Shown piece after piece: positions 16,680-24,479 of a DNA stretch of 45,527 bases. The notes under the pieces are model-generated. The model did no database searches. It was given only the letters and a program-made list of their open reading frames with translations, and had not been told where the DNA came from. The position numbers and the translations under genes are program-made. The DNA is from Streptomyces sp. MBT65 (GTDB taxonomy: Bacteria; Actinomycetota; Actinomycetes; Streptomycetales; Streptomycetaceae): contig NZ_JAENRY010000029.1 in assembly GCF_016612545.1 (NCBI RefSeq), positions 1 to 45,527 on the forward strand, given 5' to 3'. The first letter of the stretch is position 1, and each line of letters begins with the position of its first letter.

Positions 16680-17505
16680 ACTGCTCCTCCACCGCGGCCG
16701 AGACGATCGTGGTGACCGCCTTGAAGGTCCGGATGCCCTCGTACATGGTGTCGCTGGTGTAGGCGACCTTCCGCTCCCCGACCCTGCCGACACCGGGCAC
16801 GACGGTCGCGGCCAGCGCGAGGTGCTCGGCGTCGAATTCCAGGGCGACGGTGAACGGCCCGCCCCTGACCGGTTCCTGACGGACCGCCAGCTTCGTCGCC
16901 TCCCTCGCCGCCGCGCGGATGTCGGCGGCCGTCCTGGCCGGTGTCCGGCACACGGCCGCGTACCGCGACACATGGTCCTTGACGGCCACCTTCAGCGCCC
17001 CGGGTGCGTACCCGAGGGCGTCCTCGCAGGCCACGTCGTCACCCGTGACAAGGACCACCGGTACCCCGTACTCGGCGACGACATGCGCGTTGAGCAGACC
17101 CTCGCTCGCGCGGACGTCGTTCAGCCACACACCGGTGATCGAGTTCGCGAGGTAGGTGTGGGCGAGGACGCCCTCCATGCCGGCGCCCGCGTGGTAGCCG
17201 ACGAACGCGATGCCGTCGATGTCGCCGTGCTGCACGCCCTCCACCATGGAGAGGGACTTGTGGCGTCCGGTGAGCATCTCGGTGCGCTCGTCGAGGTGCT
17301 CCAGGAGCAGGTTGCGCATCGTCCAGTGCGCCTCGTTGACGAGTACCTCGTCGGCGCCGCCGTCGTAGAAACCGAGGACGGCCGCGTTCACGTCCGAGGT
17401 GAACATCGATCGGCACCGCTCCCACTGCGGTGTGCCCGGCAGCACGTCGGCCGGCCAGGTGACGCCGGTGGCACCCTCCATGTCGGCGCTGATGAGGATC
17501 TTCAT
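16672..17505 (-). CDS. M55 family D-aminopeptidase (DppA-like)
   Basis: This 277-residue enzyme belongs to the M55 zinc peptidases typified by Bacillus DppA, a self-compartmentalising D-aminopeptidase that releases D-Ala from short peptides. Metal and active-site residues are visible: D8 and E10 in ADMEGATGV, H60 in VNEAHW and the GYHAGAG histidine near residue 105. The ASEGLLNAHV segment carries the later conserved Glu. It is the first gene of the M55-M20-S9-S66 group. D-amino-acid specificity plus a downstream LD-carboxypeptidase points to peptidoglycan-derived peptides. ATG 17505 has no strong ribosome site; the promoter should be in 17506-17626. Confidence 0.93.
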   Translation of the reverse strand: MKILISADMEGATGVTWPADVLPGTPQWERCRSMFTSDVNAAVLGFYDGGADEVLVNEAHWTMRNLLLEHLDERTEMLTGRHKSLSMVEGVQHGDIDGIAFVGYHAGAGMEGVLAHTYLANSITGVWLNDVRASEGLLNAHVVAEYGVPVVLVTGDDVACEDALGYAPGALKVAVKDHVSRYAAVCRTPARTAADIRAAAREATKLAVRQEPVRGGPFTVALEFDAEHLALAATVVPGVGRVGERKVAYTSDTMYEGIRTFKAVTTIVSAAVEEQYG

Positions 17506-17626
17506 GGTGCGTCACGTTACGCGTCGGCGAGGAAAGTTCCTACGGGCCGAGAATCCGACATGCCCAGTCCCTGACACCGGGGAGTCAGGACGGCCGAGTG
17601 CAGGCAAGGGTGCGTCCCGGGCCCGC

Positions 17627-18142
17627 TCAGCGCATGACCGCCCGCGTCAGGGCCGATGTGCTCACCGAGTCCGGACTCAACCGGGTCGCACCCGACACCG
17701 GCTGGTCGGCGACGACCACGAAGCGGACCTGCGGGACGTGTCCGGCGGCCAGCCGGGACGCCACGGCGGAGCGCGCCGTGGCGCCGGTGGTGACGATCGT
17801 GGAGCAGCGCAGCTGGACGAGGGTGTTGACGTAGGCGGCCGCCTTCCCAGCCGCGGGCAGGCGGTAGCGCTGCACCACCACGTTCGTGCTGCTCGCCCTC
17901 GCCATGTTCCGCATGGCCGCCCAGGTGCCCGTCGGGTCCGTGTCGGTGGACGTCAGAAGGCAGGCCCGGGTGGCGGTGTCGACGTGCGACACCGGCGCGG
18001 GCGGCGTCGCGTCGGCACCGGATTCCGAGGGCAGGAGCAGCGCCACGAGGCCGGCCACGGCAAGCAGCACCGCGGCGCCCGCGCCGAGAACGACCCACCA
18101 CCGTCGACGAGACGGGCGGTGGGCACGATCAGAAGCCTTCAA
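17627..18142 (-). CDS. Membrane-anchored PnrA/BMP-like protein (short)
   Basis: This 171-residue protein has a short basic cytoplasmic lead (HRPSRRR), one membrane helix (about residues 15-36) and an outside domain beginning after PSESGADATPPAPVS. The extracellular part (ACLLTSTDTD, GTWAAMRNMARAS, AAAYVNTLVQLRCSTIVTTG, VRFVVVADQP) resembles the first lobe of BMP/PnrA-type substrate-binding proteins. Those are about twice as long, so this is a one-lobe variant rather than a transporter component, and no permease genes are near. The start TTG 18142 was chosen because AAGGA lies eight bases upstream; no ATG or GTG fits better. The gene follows the SMI1 gene by 47 bp. Confidence 0.65.
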   Translation of the reverse strand: MKASDRAHRPSRRRWWVVLGAGAAVLLAVAGLVALLLPSESGADATPPAPVSHVDTATRACLLTSTDTDPTGTWAAMRNMARASSTNVVVQRYRLPAAGKAAAYVNTLVQLRCSTIVTTGATARSAVASRLAAGHVPQVRFVVVADQPVSGATRLSPDSVSTSALTRAVMR

Positions 18143-18189
18143 GGTCAGCGTCCTTGTCGAGGTCGATCCGGTCTGCCGGTATCCGCAAT

Positions 18190-18714
18190 TCAGCTCAACG
18201 ATTCGAAGAACGGGCGACCGGGCGCGAAGTTGCGAGAACACACCGTCACGTCCTCGCCCCTGAGGTAAGCCACCAACCATTCGCCGAACGTCATCTCGTG
18301 CAGTGTCCAGGCCGGACTGTCGAGCTCCGCCACCACGACGCGCCAGGGTGACGAGGAGCCGTCCGGGACGCGCAGGAAAACCCATTCCCCCGTCTTGGCC
18401 AACGCGACCGGCATCAACTCACCGGGGTTCGCCCCTGCCGGACCGGGCAGGTACTCCACCATGTCTTCCTCGCGCCAGAGTTCGAGATCCCCCCTGATCA
18501 ATTCTCCCAGGTTGTGCAGAAGATGGCCGGCGGGGTGCTTCAGATACAGTTGATTGTTGATCTGGACCGAACCGTAGGCATCCACGATCTCACGGAAGTC
18601 CGCCGGGAATTCGATTCCGAACTCCCGCTTCATTTCAATCCATGGCGCCGGATCCGTCCAGTTGAATCCGGGTTCGCCCAGCAAAGCTCGGATCTCTGCG
18701 AATGTTGCCACCAC
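18190..18714 (-). CDS. SMI1/KNR4 family protein, likely toxin immunity protein
   Basis: This 174-residue soluble protein has the SMI1/KNR4 fold: FGIEFPADFREIVDAYGSVQI near the start, MPVALAKTGEWVFLRV in the middle and TFGEWLVAYLRGE near the end. In bacteria such proteins are a main immunity family paired with polymorphic toxins, blocking the toxin inside the producing cell or sibling. Codon third positions are less G/C-rich than in neighbours (AAT, GAA, TTC/TTT mixes), consistent with acquired immunity modules. GTG 18714 shares one base with the stop of the upstream toxin-like ORF, and an AAAGAGG site precedes it. Its partner appears to be the damaged toxin gene just upstream. Confidence 0.88.
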   Translation of the reverse strand: MVATFAEIRALLGEPGFNWTDPAPWIEMKREFGIEFPADFREIVDAYGSVQINNQLYLKHPAGHLLHNLGELIRGDLELWREEDMVEYLPGPAGANPGELMPVALAKTGEWVFLRVPDGSSSPWRVVVAELDSPAWTLHEMTFGEWLVAYLRGEDVTVCSRNFAPGRPFFESLS

Positions 18715-19583
18715 TAGACCTCTTTAGCATTTCGAACCGATGCCGGTCTTGGAGTTGATCGCAGTGCATGAATAACTGTCCACGATCCCTCCCCCGCGTC
18801 GGACAGGGTCAAGGTGGCCAGATCGCCCTGGGCGGAGGTGCCCGAACTGACGGTGGGGCTGGGAGTGGCCGTCGGGTCGTCGGTGGCGTCGGCCTGGAGG
18901 GCGGAGGCGGCCTTGGTCTCGGTCGTCCAGGTCAGGGCAGCGGGTACGACCGAGCCGGCGCCGCTCCCCCGCAGCGCGGACTGCCGTACGGAGCCGTCCG
19001 CCCCCGTGGAGGACGCGAAGGACACCCCGAGGGAGTTCGCCTTCTCGTGCCAGCGGTCGTCGGCGGTCTTCGTGACGGCGGTGTCGATGGACTTCCAAGT
19101 CCCGGAGGAATCCCGGTAGTTGATCCTGGACTGCGACATCTTCCGGGTGAAGGACCCGTCGGCGTTCTGGAAGTAGTCGAACTGCGCGCCGGACTTCGCG
19201 GCCACGCGCTTGCTCGTCTTCGCGTCGAAGCCCACGGACGCATTGCCGGAACGTTCCTTCTTGGCCTGCGTGCTCGGCGCCTTCCAGGTGGCCAACTGCC
19301 CCTTGCCCTTGCCCGGCGCCTTCCCGGCAGGCCGCCCCTTGCCTGCCTTCGCGGCGCGTACGTCATGCGCGGAACCGGTCTGGGACCGGGGCCCCGAACC
19401 GTCCGCGCCCGACAGCCACTTCCACACCTGGTTCAGCCCGGCGCCCAGCGAGGCCGACGGACGCGTCGCCGCGTAGGCCGCACCGCCCTCCTGCGCCCAG
19501 AAGCACACCAGCAACGGCACCACAGCCAGCCACACACGCCACCGCGAGAGCGGACGCACCCCACCCACCGACCCTTTACGCAT
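18714..19583 (-). pseudogene. N-terminal part of a secreted RHS-type polymorphic toxin, apparently internally deleted
   Basis: The 289-residue frame begins with a basic segment and signal peptide (VWLAVVPLLVCFWAQEGGAAYA, cleavage near residue 38), then a Lys/Gly-rich linker (AAKAGKGRPAGKAPGKGK). A region typical of the front of very large Streptomyces RHS/wall-associated proteins follows: KTSKRVAAKSGAQFDYFQNADG, SRINYRDSSGTWKSID and RWHEKANSLGVSF. Such proteins normally run 1,500-3,000 residues with RHS repeats and a C-terminal toxin; none of that is here. After LATLTLSDAGEGSW the frame turns into unrelated sequence ending at 18714, while another frame shows a plausible native C terminus. The simplest reading is a deletion that joined the N-terminal coding part to the last codons of the toxin out of frame. 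Confidence 0.6.
18724..18786 (-). pseudogene. Probable remnant of the toxin C-terminal end, out of frame
   Basis: In a different frame from the upstream ORF, the last 21 codons read approximately IVDSYSCTAINSKTGIGSKC and stop at TAA 18726-18724. This lies just before the SMI1 start, exactly where the end of a toxin domain would be expected. The small-residue, Cys- and Lys-containing composition and lower G/C third positions fit a toxin tail better than the overlapping frame does. The identification is positional and compositional, not a family match. Confidence 0.4.
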
Positions 19584-19820
19584 CGCACCCCGACAGGAGC
19601 AGCCGATGCGTCAGGTCGACCCCCGTGATCACGCAGGCTGCGGCACCAAGTTGTAAGCGCGGTGTGAAGGCGCAGGCAAGATCACTTGTGCGAGTCCAGC
19701 ACATCCCTTTACCAAGGCACGGGACGTTCCACAGGGTCGCAGCCTTCCGTTCGCCGTTCCGTCACCCCACAGCCATGTGCGCAACCGGCAGCCCACACCC
19801 TTCCCGCACCCCACCACACA

Positions 19821-19840
19821 TCACGCAAGAATTTGCGTGA
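19821..19840. promoter_or_regulatory. Perfect palindrome, candidate operator for the GH87 gene
   Basis: TCACGCAA (19821-19828) and TTGCGTGA (19833-19840) are exact complements around GAAT. An 8+8 palindrome with a short A/T centre is the size of a LacI- or GntR-type operator. It lies about 280 bp before the glucanase start and adjoins another inverted repeat sharing the TTGCG element. The binding protein is not identified. Confidence 0.5.
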
Positions 19841-19881
19841 CTTGCGTTCACTTTCATTCCCTTGGCGCAAGTGAATGCAAG
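19841..19881. promoter_or_regulatory. Imperfect 13-bp inverted repeat, candidate operator
   Basis: CTTGCGTTCACTT (19841-19853) and AAGTGAATGCAAG (19869-19881) are complementary at 12 of 13 positions, with a 15-base spacer that contains TTGGCGCAA. CTTGC...GCAAG half-sites are reminiscent of sugar-responsive LacI-family operators in Streptomyces, but the match to any known one is not exact. Confidence 0.45.
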
Positions 19882-20116
19882 CTTTCCTCGCCGCTACCAG
19901 CAGGCGATGAGCGCTTCTGGTGAATATTGCGCTGTTCCAGAGGTAGACCCATTCAAAGCCCTCTGCAATATTTCGATGAAACAACGCAAAATTCTGCCTC
20001 TCAGGGACATCACGGTCCGCTCCACCCCGCACCTTTCTGCTCCTGCACCACTCCCCAGGAACGAGCCGCCCTCGCCGCCCCACCGGTGCGCGAGCCTCCG
20101 CAGGAAGTGATCCCGT

Positions 20117-23100
20117 ATGACGCGACCGATCAGACCGACTCGACACAAGCAGAGATCTCCAGGGCGGCGCGCGGCGCTCGCCGCGCTCGCCTCCGCCGTC
20201 ATGGTGCTGGGCCTGCCCGCCGTCGGCGCGCACGCGGCCGGTGGTCCCAACACCGCCGCGGAGAAGGCGACTTCGGCCGGCAGCACCCGCGGCACCCACA
20301 AGGCCGCCAACGTCACCGACGGCGACACCGACACCTACTGGCAGGCCGGGAAGAAGTCGGCCCAGTGGGTGCAGACCGACCTCGGCAAGAGCGAGCGCGT
20401 CCGGCAGGTCGTGCTGCGGCTGCCCGAGGGCTGGCAGACCCGCAAGCAGACGCTGGCGCTCCAGGGCAGTGCGGACGGCAAGAGCTTCGCCACGCTCAAG
20501 ACGTCGGCGCAGTACGTCTTCAGTCCCGGCAACGACAACACCGTGAAGATCTCGGTCCCCGCGACCCTCGCCCGGTACGTGCGGGCCGACTTCAGCGCCA
20601 ACTCGGTAGCCGGTACCGCCCAGTTGGGCGAGATGCAGGTCCTCACGGCCGCCGCCTCGACCCCCAACCTCGCCCAGGGCAAGCCCTTCAGCGAGAGCGG
20701 GCACGCCGATGTGTACGGCGCGGCCAACGCCGGTGACGGCAACCGCAACACCTATTGGGAGAGCACCAACAACGCGTTCCCGCAGTGGCTCCAGGTCGAC
20801 CTCGGCTCGTCGGTCAAGGTCAACCAGGTGACGTTGCGGCTGCCGAGCGGCTGGCCGAGCCGCAGCCAGACCTTCAAGGTCCAGGGCTCGACCGACAACT
20901 CCAACTTCACCGACCTGACGGCGTCGAAGGCGTACACCTTCGACAGCACGAACGACCAGTCGACGACCATCAGTTTCGACGCGACGACGACGCGGTACGT
21001 GCGCGCGCTGTTCACCGCCAACACCGGCTGGCCCGCCGGGCAGGCGTCCGAGCTGGAGGTCTACGGACCGGCGACCGGCGACACCCAGGCGCCCACCGCG
21101 CCGGGCAGTCTGAGCTACACCGAGCCGGCCACCGGGCAGATCGAGCTGAACTGGACGGCGGCCACCGACGACACCGCCGTGACGGGCTACGACGTCTACG
21201 CCAACGGGCAGTTGAGGTCGAGCGTCGCCGGGAACGTCCTGACGTACACGGACACCCAGCCGGCCGGCAGCGACATCACGTACTTCGTGCGGGCCAAGGA
21301 CGCGGCGGGCAACGTGTCCGCCAACAGCAACAGCGTGACCCGCAAGGGGACTTCGGGCGACACCCAGGCCCCCACCGCGCCCGGCAACCTCGCCTACACC
21401 CAGTCGGGCAACGACGTGAAGCTGACCTGGCAGGCATCGAACGACAACGTCCAGGTGACCGGCTACGACGTCTACGCCAACGACCAGGTCATCAAGTCCG
21501 TTGCCGGTGCCGTGACTTCGTACACCGACACCCCGTCGGCGACGGCCACGGTCACCTACTACGTGAAGGCGAAGGACGCCGCCGGGAACGTGTCGGTGGC
21601 GAGCAACAGCGTCACCCGGGCAGGCAACGGCGCGGGCTCCGACCTCGCGCAGGGCAAGCCCATCGAGGCCTCCTCGTACACGTTCACCTATGTCGCCGCG
21701 AACGCCAACGACGGCCAGATCGCGACCTATTGGGAGAGTGGGGGCGGCGCCTACCCGGCGACCCTCACCACCAAGCTGGGTGCCAACGCCGACCTCAGCC
21801 AGGTCGTCGTCAAGCTCAACCCCGATGCCGCGTGGTCGACGCGGACGCAGAACATCCAGGTGCTCGGCCGCGACCAGGACGCGACCGCGTTCACGAGTCT
21901 TGTCGCGGCGAAGGACTACGTCTTCAACCCGGCGAGCGGCAACACGGTGACCATCCCGGTCTCCGGCGCGGCAGCCGACATCCAGCTCAAGTTCGCCTCC
22001 AACACCGGCGCCCCGGGCGGGCAGGTCGCCGAGTTCCAGGTGATCGGCACCCCGGCCGCCAACCCGGACCTCAAGGTCACCGGCATCACCAACTCCCCCG
22101 CCGCGCCGGTCGAGTCGGACGCCATCAGCCTGACGGCGACGGTCACCAACAGCGGCAGCAAGGCGTCCAAGGCCACCGACCTGAACTTCACGCTCGGCGG
22201 CACGAAGGCCGCCACGGCGGACGTCCCGGTCCTCGCGGCCGGCGCGTCCACGACGGTCACCGCGAGCATCGGCACCCGGGACGCGGGCAGTTACCCGCTC
22301 GGCGCCGAGGTGGACCCGTCCAACAAGGTCATCGAGCAGAACGAGGGCAACAACGTCTTCACCGCCCCCGCCCCCCTCGTCGTCAAGCCGGTCTCCAGCT
22401 CCGACCTGGTCGCCGCGCCGGTCGCCTGGACCCCGTCCAGCGCCTCGGCGGGCGACAACGTCACGTTCACCGTGGCCATCAAGAACCAGGGTTCGGTGGC
22501 CTCGGCCGCCGGCGCCCACGGCGTCACCCTGACGGTCCTCGACGCAGGCGGCGCCACCGTCAAGACACTCACCGGTTCCTACAACGGCACCATCGCCGCC
22601 GGCCAGTCGACCGCACCCGTCAGCCTCGGCTCGTGGACGGCCGTCAACGGCAAGTTCTCCGTCAGGACCGTCATCGCCGACGACGCCAACGAACTCCCGG
22701 TCAAGCGGACCAACAACACCACCGCACAACCCCTGTTCGTCGGCCGCGGCGCCGACATGCCGTACGACATGTACGAGGCCGAGGACGGCACCGTCGGCGG
22801 CGGCGCCACGGTCGTCGGCCCCAACCGCACGATCGGCGACATCGCGGGCGAGGCGAGCGGCCGCAAGGCCGTCACCCTCAACTCGACGGGCCAGTACGTC
22901 GAATGGACCACCCGCGCGGCCACCAACACCCTGGTGACCCGCTTCGAGATCCCGGACGGCACGACCACGACACTCGACGTCTATGTCGACGGCCAGTTCC
23001 TCAAGGCGATCGACCTGACCTCCAAGTACGCCTGGCTGTACGGCAACGAGACCGCGCCCGGCAACGCGCCGAGTGCCGGAGCCCCGCGCCACATCTACGA

Positions 23101-24406
23101 CGAGGCGAATCTGTTGCTGGGCAGGACAGTTCCGGCGGGCTCCAAGATCCGCCTCCAGAAGGACGCGGCCAACACCTCCACCTACGGCATCGACTTCATC
23201 AACCTCGAACAGGCCACGGCCGTCCCGAACCCGGACCCGGCCGCCTACGCGGTCCCGGCCGGCTTCTCCCAGCAGGACGTGCAGAACGCCCTCGACACGG
23301 TTCGGATGGACACCACGGGCAAGCTCGTCGGCGTCTATCTGCCGGCCGGTGACTACGAGACCTCCAGCAAGCTCCAGGTCTACGGCAAGGCGGTCAAGGT
23401 CGTCGGGGCCGGGTCGTGGTTCACCCGCTTCCACGCTCCCGCCTCGCAGGAGAACACCGACATCGGCTTCCGGGCCGAGGCGACCGCGAACGGCTCGTCG
23501 TTCACCGGCTTCGCCTACTTCGGGAACTACACCTCCCGAATCGACGGCCCGGGCAAGGTGTTCGACTTCTCCAACGTCTCCAACATCACCATCGACGACA
23601 TCTGGGTCGAGCACATGGTGTGCATGTACTGGGGCGCCAACACCGACAACATGACCATCAAGAACTCCCGCATCCGTGACACGTTCGCCGACGGCATCAA
23701 CATGACGAACGGCTCCACGGACAACCACGTCGTCAACAACGACGCCCGCGCCACGGGCGACGACAGCTTCGCGCTCTTCTCGGCGATCGACGCGGGCGGC
23801 GCCGACGAGAAGAACAACCTCTACGAGAACCTGACCTCGACGCTCACCTGGCGTGCGGCCGGTATCGCCGTCTACGGCGGCTACAACAACACCTTCCGCA
23901 ACATCAGGGTCGCCGACACCCTGGTCTACTCCGGCATCACGATCTCCTCGCTGGACTTCGGCTACCCGATGAACGGCTTCGGGACCGATCCGACGACGAT
24001 CGAGAACGTCTCCCTGGACAGAACCGGCGGCCACTTCTGGGGCTCGCAGGTCTTCCCGGCCATCTGGGCGTTCTCGGCCTCGAAGGTCTTCCAGGGCATC
24101 CGCGTCAACGACGTCGACATCGACAACTCCACCTACGGCGGAGTGATGTTCCAGACCAACTACGTGGGCGGACAACCGCAGTTCCCGGTGAAGGACACGA
24201 TCTTCACCGACATCTCCATCACCAACTCCAAGAAGAGCGGAGACGCGTTCGACGCCAAGTCCGGGTGGGGCATCTGGGCCAACGAACTGCCCGAACCGGG
24301 TCAGGGACCGGCCGTCGGCTCGGCCACCTTCGTCAACCTGCGGATGAGCGGCAACGCCCAGGACATCCGCAACACCACGTCCACCTTCACGATCAACGTC
24401 CAGTGA
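20117..24406 (+). CDS. Secreted multidomain GH87 alpha-1,3-glucanase (mutanase/mycodextranase type)
   Basis: This 1,429-residue exported enzyme is predicted to cut alpha-1,3-glucan, a fungal wall and dental-plaque polymer. Order: signal peptide (1-40, cut after AHA), discoidin/F5-8C domains at about 45-180 and 185-318, two fibronectin type III domains (about 320-412 and 413-505, each starting GDTQAPTAPG), a third discoidin domain (about 508-645), two CARDB-like domains (about 649-755 and 759-875), a CBM6/35-like domain starting MYEAEDGTVGGG (about 885-1035), and a C-terminal right-handed beta-helix (about 1045-1429). In the helix, D1192 (FADGIN) and D1215-D1216 (GDDSF) have the D-x22-DD spacing I recall for catalytic aspartates of Paenibacillus GH87 enzymes. 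It is convergent with a GH64 glucanase. The GH87 call is good; polymer specificity is inferred. Confidence 0.88.
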   Translation: MTRPIRPTRHKQRSPGRRAALAALASAVMVLGLPAVGAHAAGGPNTAAEKATSAGSTRGTHKAANVTDGDTDTYWQAGKKSAQWVQTDLGKSERVRQVVLRLPEGWQTRKQTLALQGSADGKSFATLKTSAQYVFSPGNDNTVKISVPATLARYVRADFSANSVAGTAQLGEMQVLTAAASTPNLAQGKPFSESGHADVYGAANAGDGNRNTYWESTNNAFPQWLQVDLGSSVKVNQVTLRLPSGWPSRSQTFKVQGSTDNSNFTDLTASKAYTFDSTNDQSTTISFDATTTRYVRALFTANTGWPAGQASELEVYGPATGDTQAPTAPGSLSYTEPATGQIELNWTAATDDTAVTGYDVYANGQLRSSVAGNVLTYTDTQPAGSDITYFVRAKDAAGNVSANSNSVTRKGTSGDTQAPTAPGNLAYTQSGNDVKLTWQASNDNVQVTGYDVYANDQVIKSVAGAVTSYTDTPSATATVTYYVKAKDAAGNVSVASNSVTRAGNGAGSDLAQGKPIEASSYTFTYVAANANDGQIATYWESGGGAYPATLTTKLGANADLSQVVVKLNPDAAWSTRTQNIQVLGRDQDATAFTSLVAAKDYVFNPASGNTVTIPVSGAAADIQLKFASNTGAPGGQVAEFQVIGTPAANPDLKVTGITNSPAAPVESDAISLTATVTNSGSKASKATDLNFTLGGTKAATADVPVLAAGASTTVTASIGTRDAGSYPLGAEVDPSNKVIEQNEGNNVFTAPAPLVVKPVSSSDLVAAPVAWTPSSASAGDNVTFTVAIKNQGSVASAAGAHGVTLTVLDAGGATVKTLTGSYNGTIAAGQSTAPVSLGSWTAVNGKFSVRTVIADDANELPVKRTNNTTAQPLFVGRGADMPYDMYEAEDGTVGGGATVVGPNRTIGDIAGEASGRKAVTLNSTGQYVEWTTRAATNTLVTRFEIPDGTTTTLDVYVDGQFLKAIDLTSKYAWLYGNETAPGNAPSAGAPRHIYDEANLLLGRTVPAGSKIRLQKDAANTSTYGIDFINLEQATAVPNPDPAAYAVPAGFSQQDVQNALDTVRMDTTGKLVGVYLPAGDYETSSKLQVYGKAVKVVGAGSWFTRFHAPASQENTDIGFRAEATANGSSFTGFAYFGNYTSRIDGPGKVFDFSNVSNITIDDIWVEHMVCMYWGANTDNMTIKNSRIRDTFADGINMTNGSTDNHVVNNDARATGDDSFALFSAIDAGGADEKNNLYENLTSTLTWRAAGIAVYGGYNNTFRNIRVADTLVYSGITISSLDFGYPMNGFGTDPTTIENVSLDRTGGHFWGSQVFPAIWAFSASKVFQGIRVNDVDIDNSTYGGVMFQTNYVGGQPQFPVKDTIFTDISITNSKKSGDAFDAKSGWGIWANELPEPGQGPAVGSATFVNLRMSGNAQDIRNTTSTFTINVQ

Positions 24407-24428
24407 CTCCGACCACCACCCCATGACG

Positions 24429-24460
24429 CGGGGCCGCTCTTCCTGACAAGGGCGGCCCCG
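24429..24460. terminator. Shared hairpin terminator between the two glucanase genes
   Basis: CGGGGCCGC (24429-24437) pairs with GCGGCCCCG (24452-24460) around a 14-base loop, followed by TTTCG on the plus strand. It lies between convergent genes and can stop transcription from either side. Confidence 0.8.
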
Positions 24461-24479
24461 TTTCGTGCTGTTGGCGTAC

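Larger units (their letters stand above)
19584..20116. other. 533-bp intergenic region with A/T-rich control segment
   Basis: No gene is supported here. It separates the divergent toxin remnant and the GH87 glucanase. The part from about 19,680 to 20,000 is markedly less G/C-rich than the surroundings and carries several inverted repeats listed separately. A further pair, AATATTGC (19923-19930) and GCAATATT (19965-19972), is complementary over 8 bases. No obvious Shine-Dalgarno precedes the GH87 ATG other than a purine-rich GCAGGAAGTGATC close to it. Confidence 0.7.

Noticed and set aside
17506..17560. GGAACTTT followed by CGTAA upstream of the M55 gene, resembling an ECF sigma promoter
   Set aside because: The spacer is about two to three bases shorter than usual for ECF promoters, so cell-envelope-stress control was not claimed.
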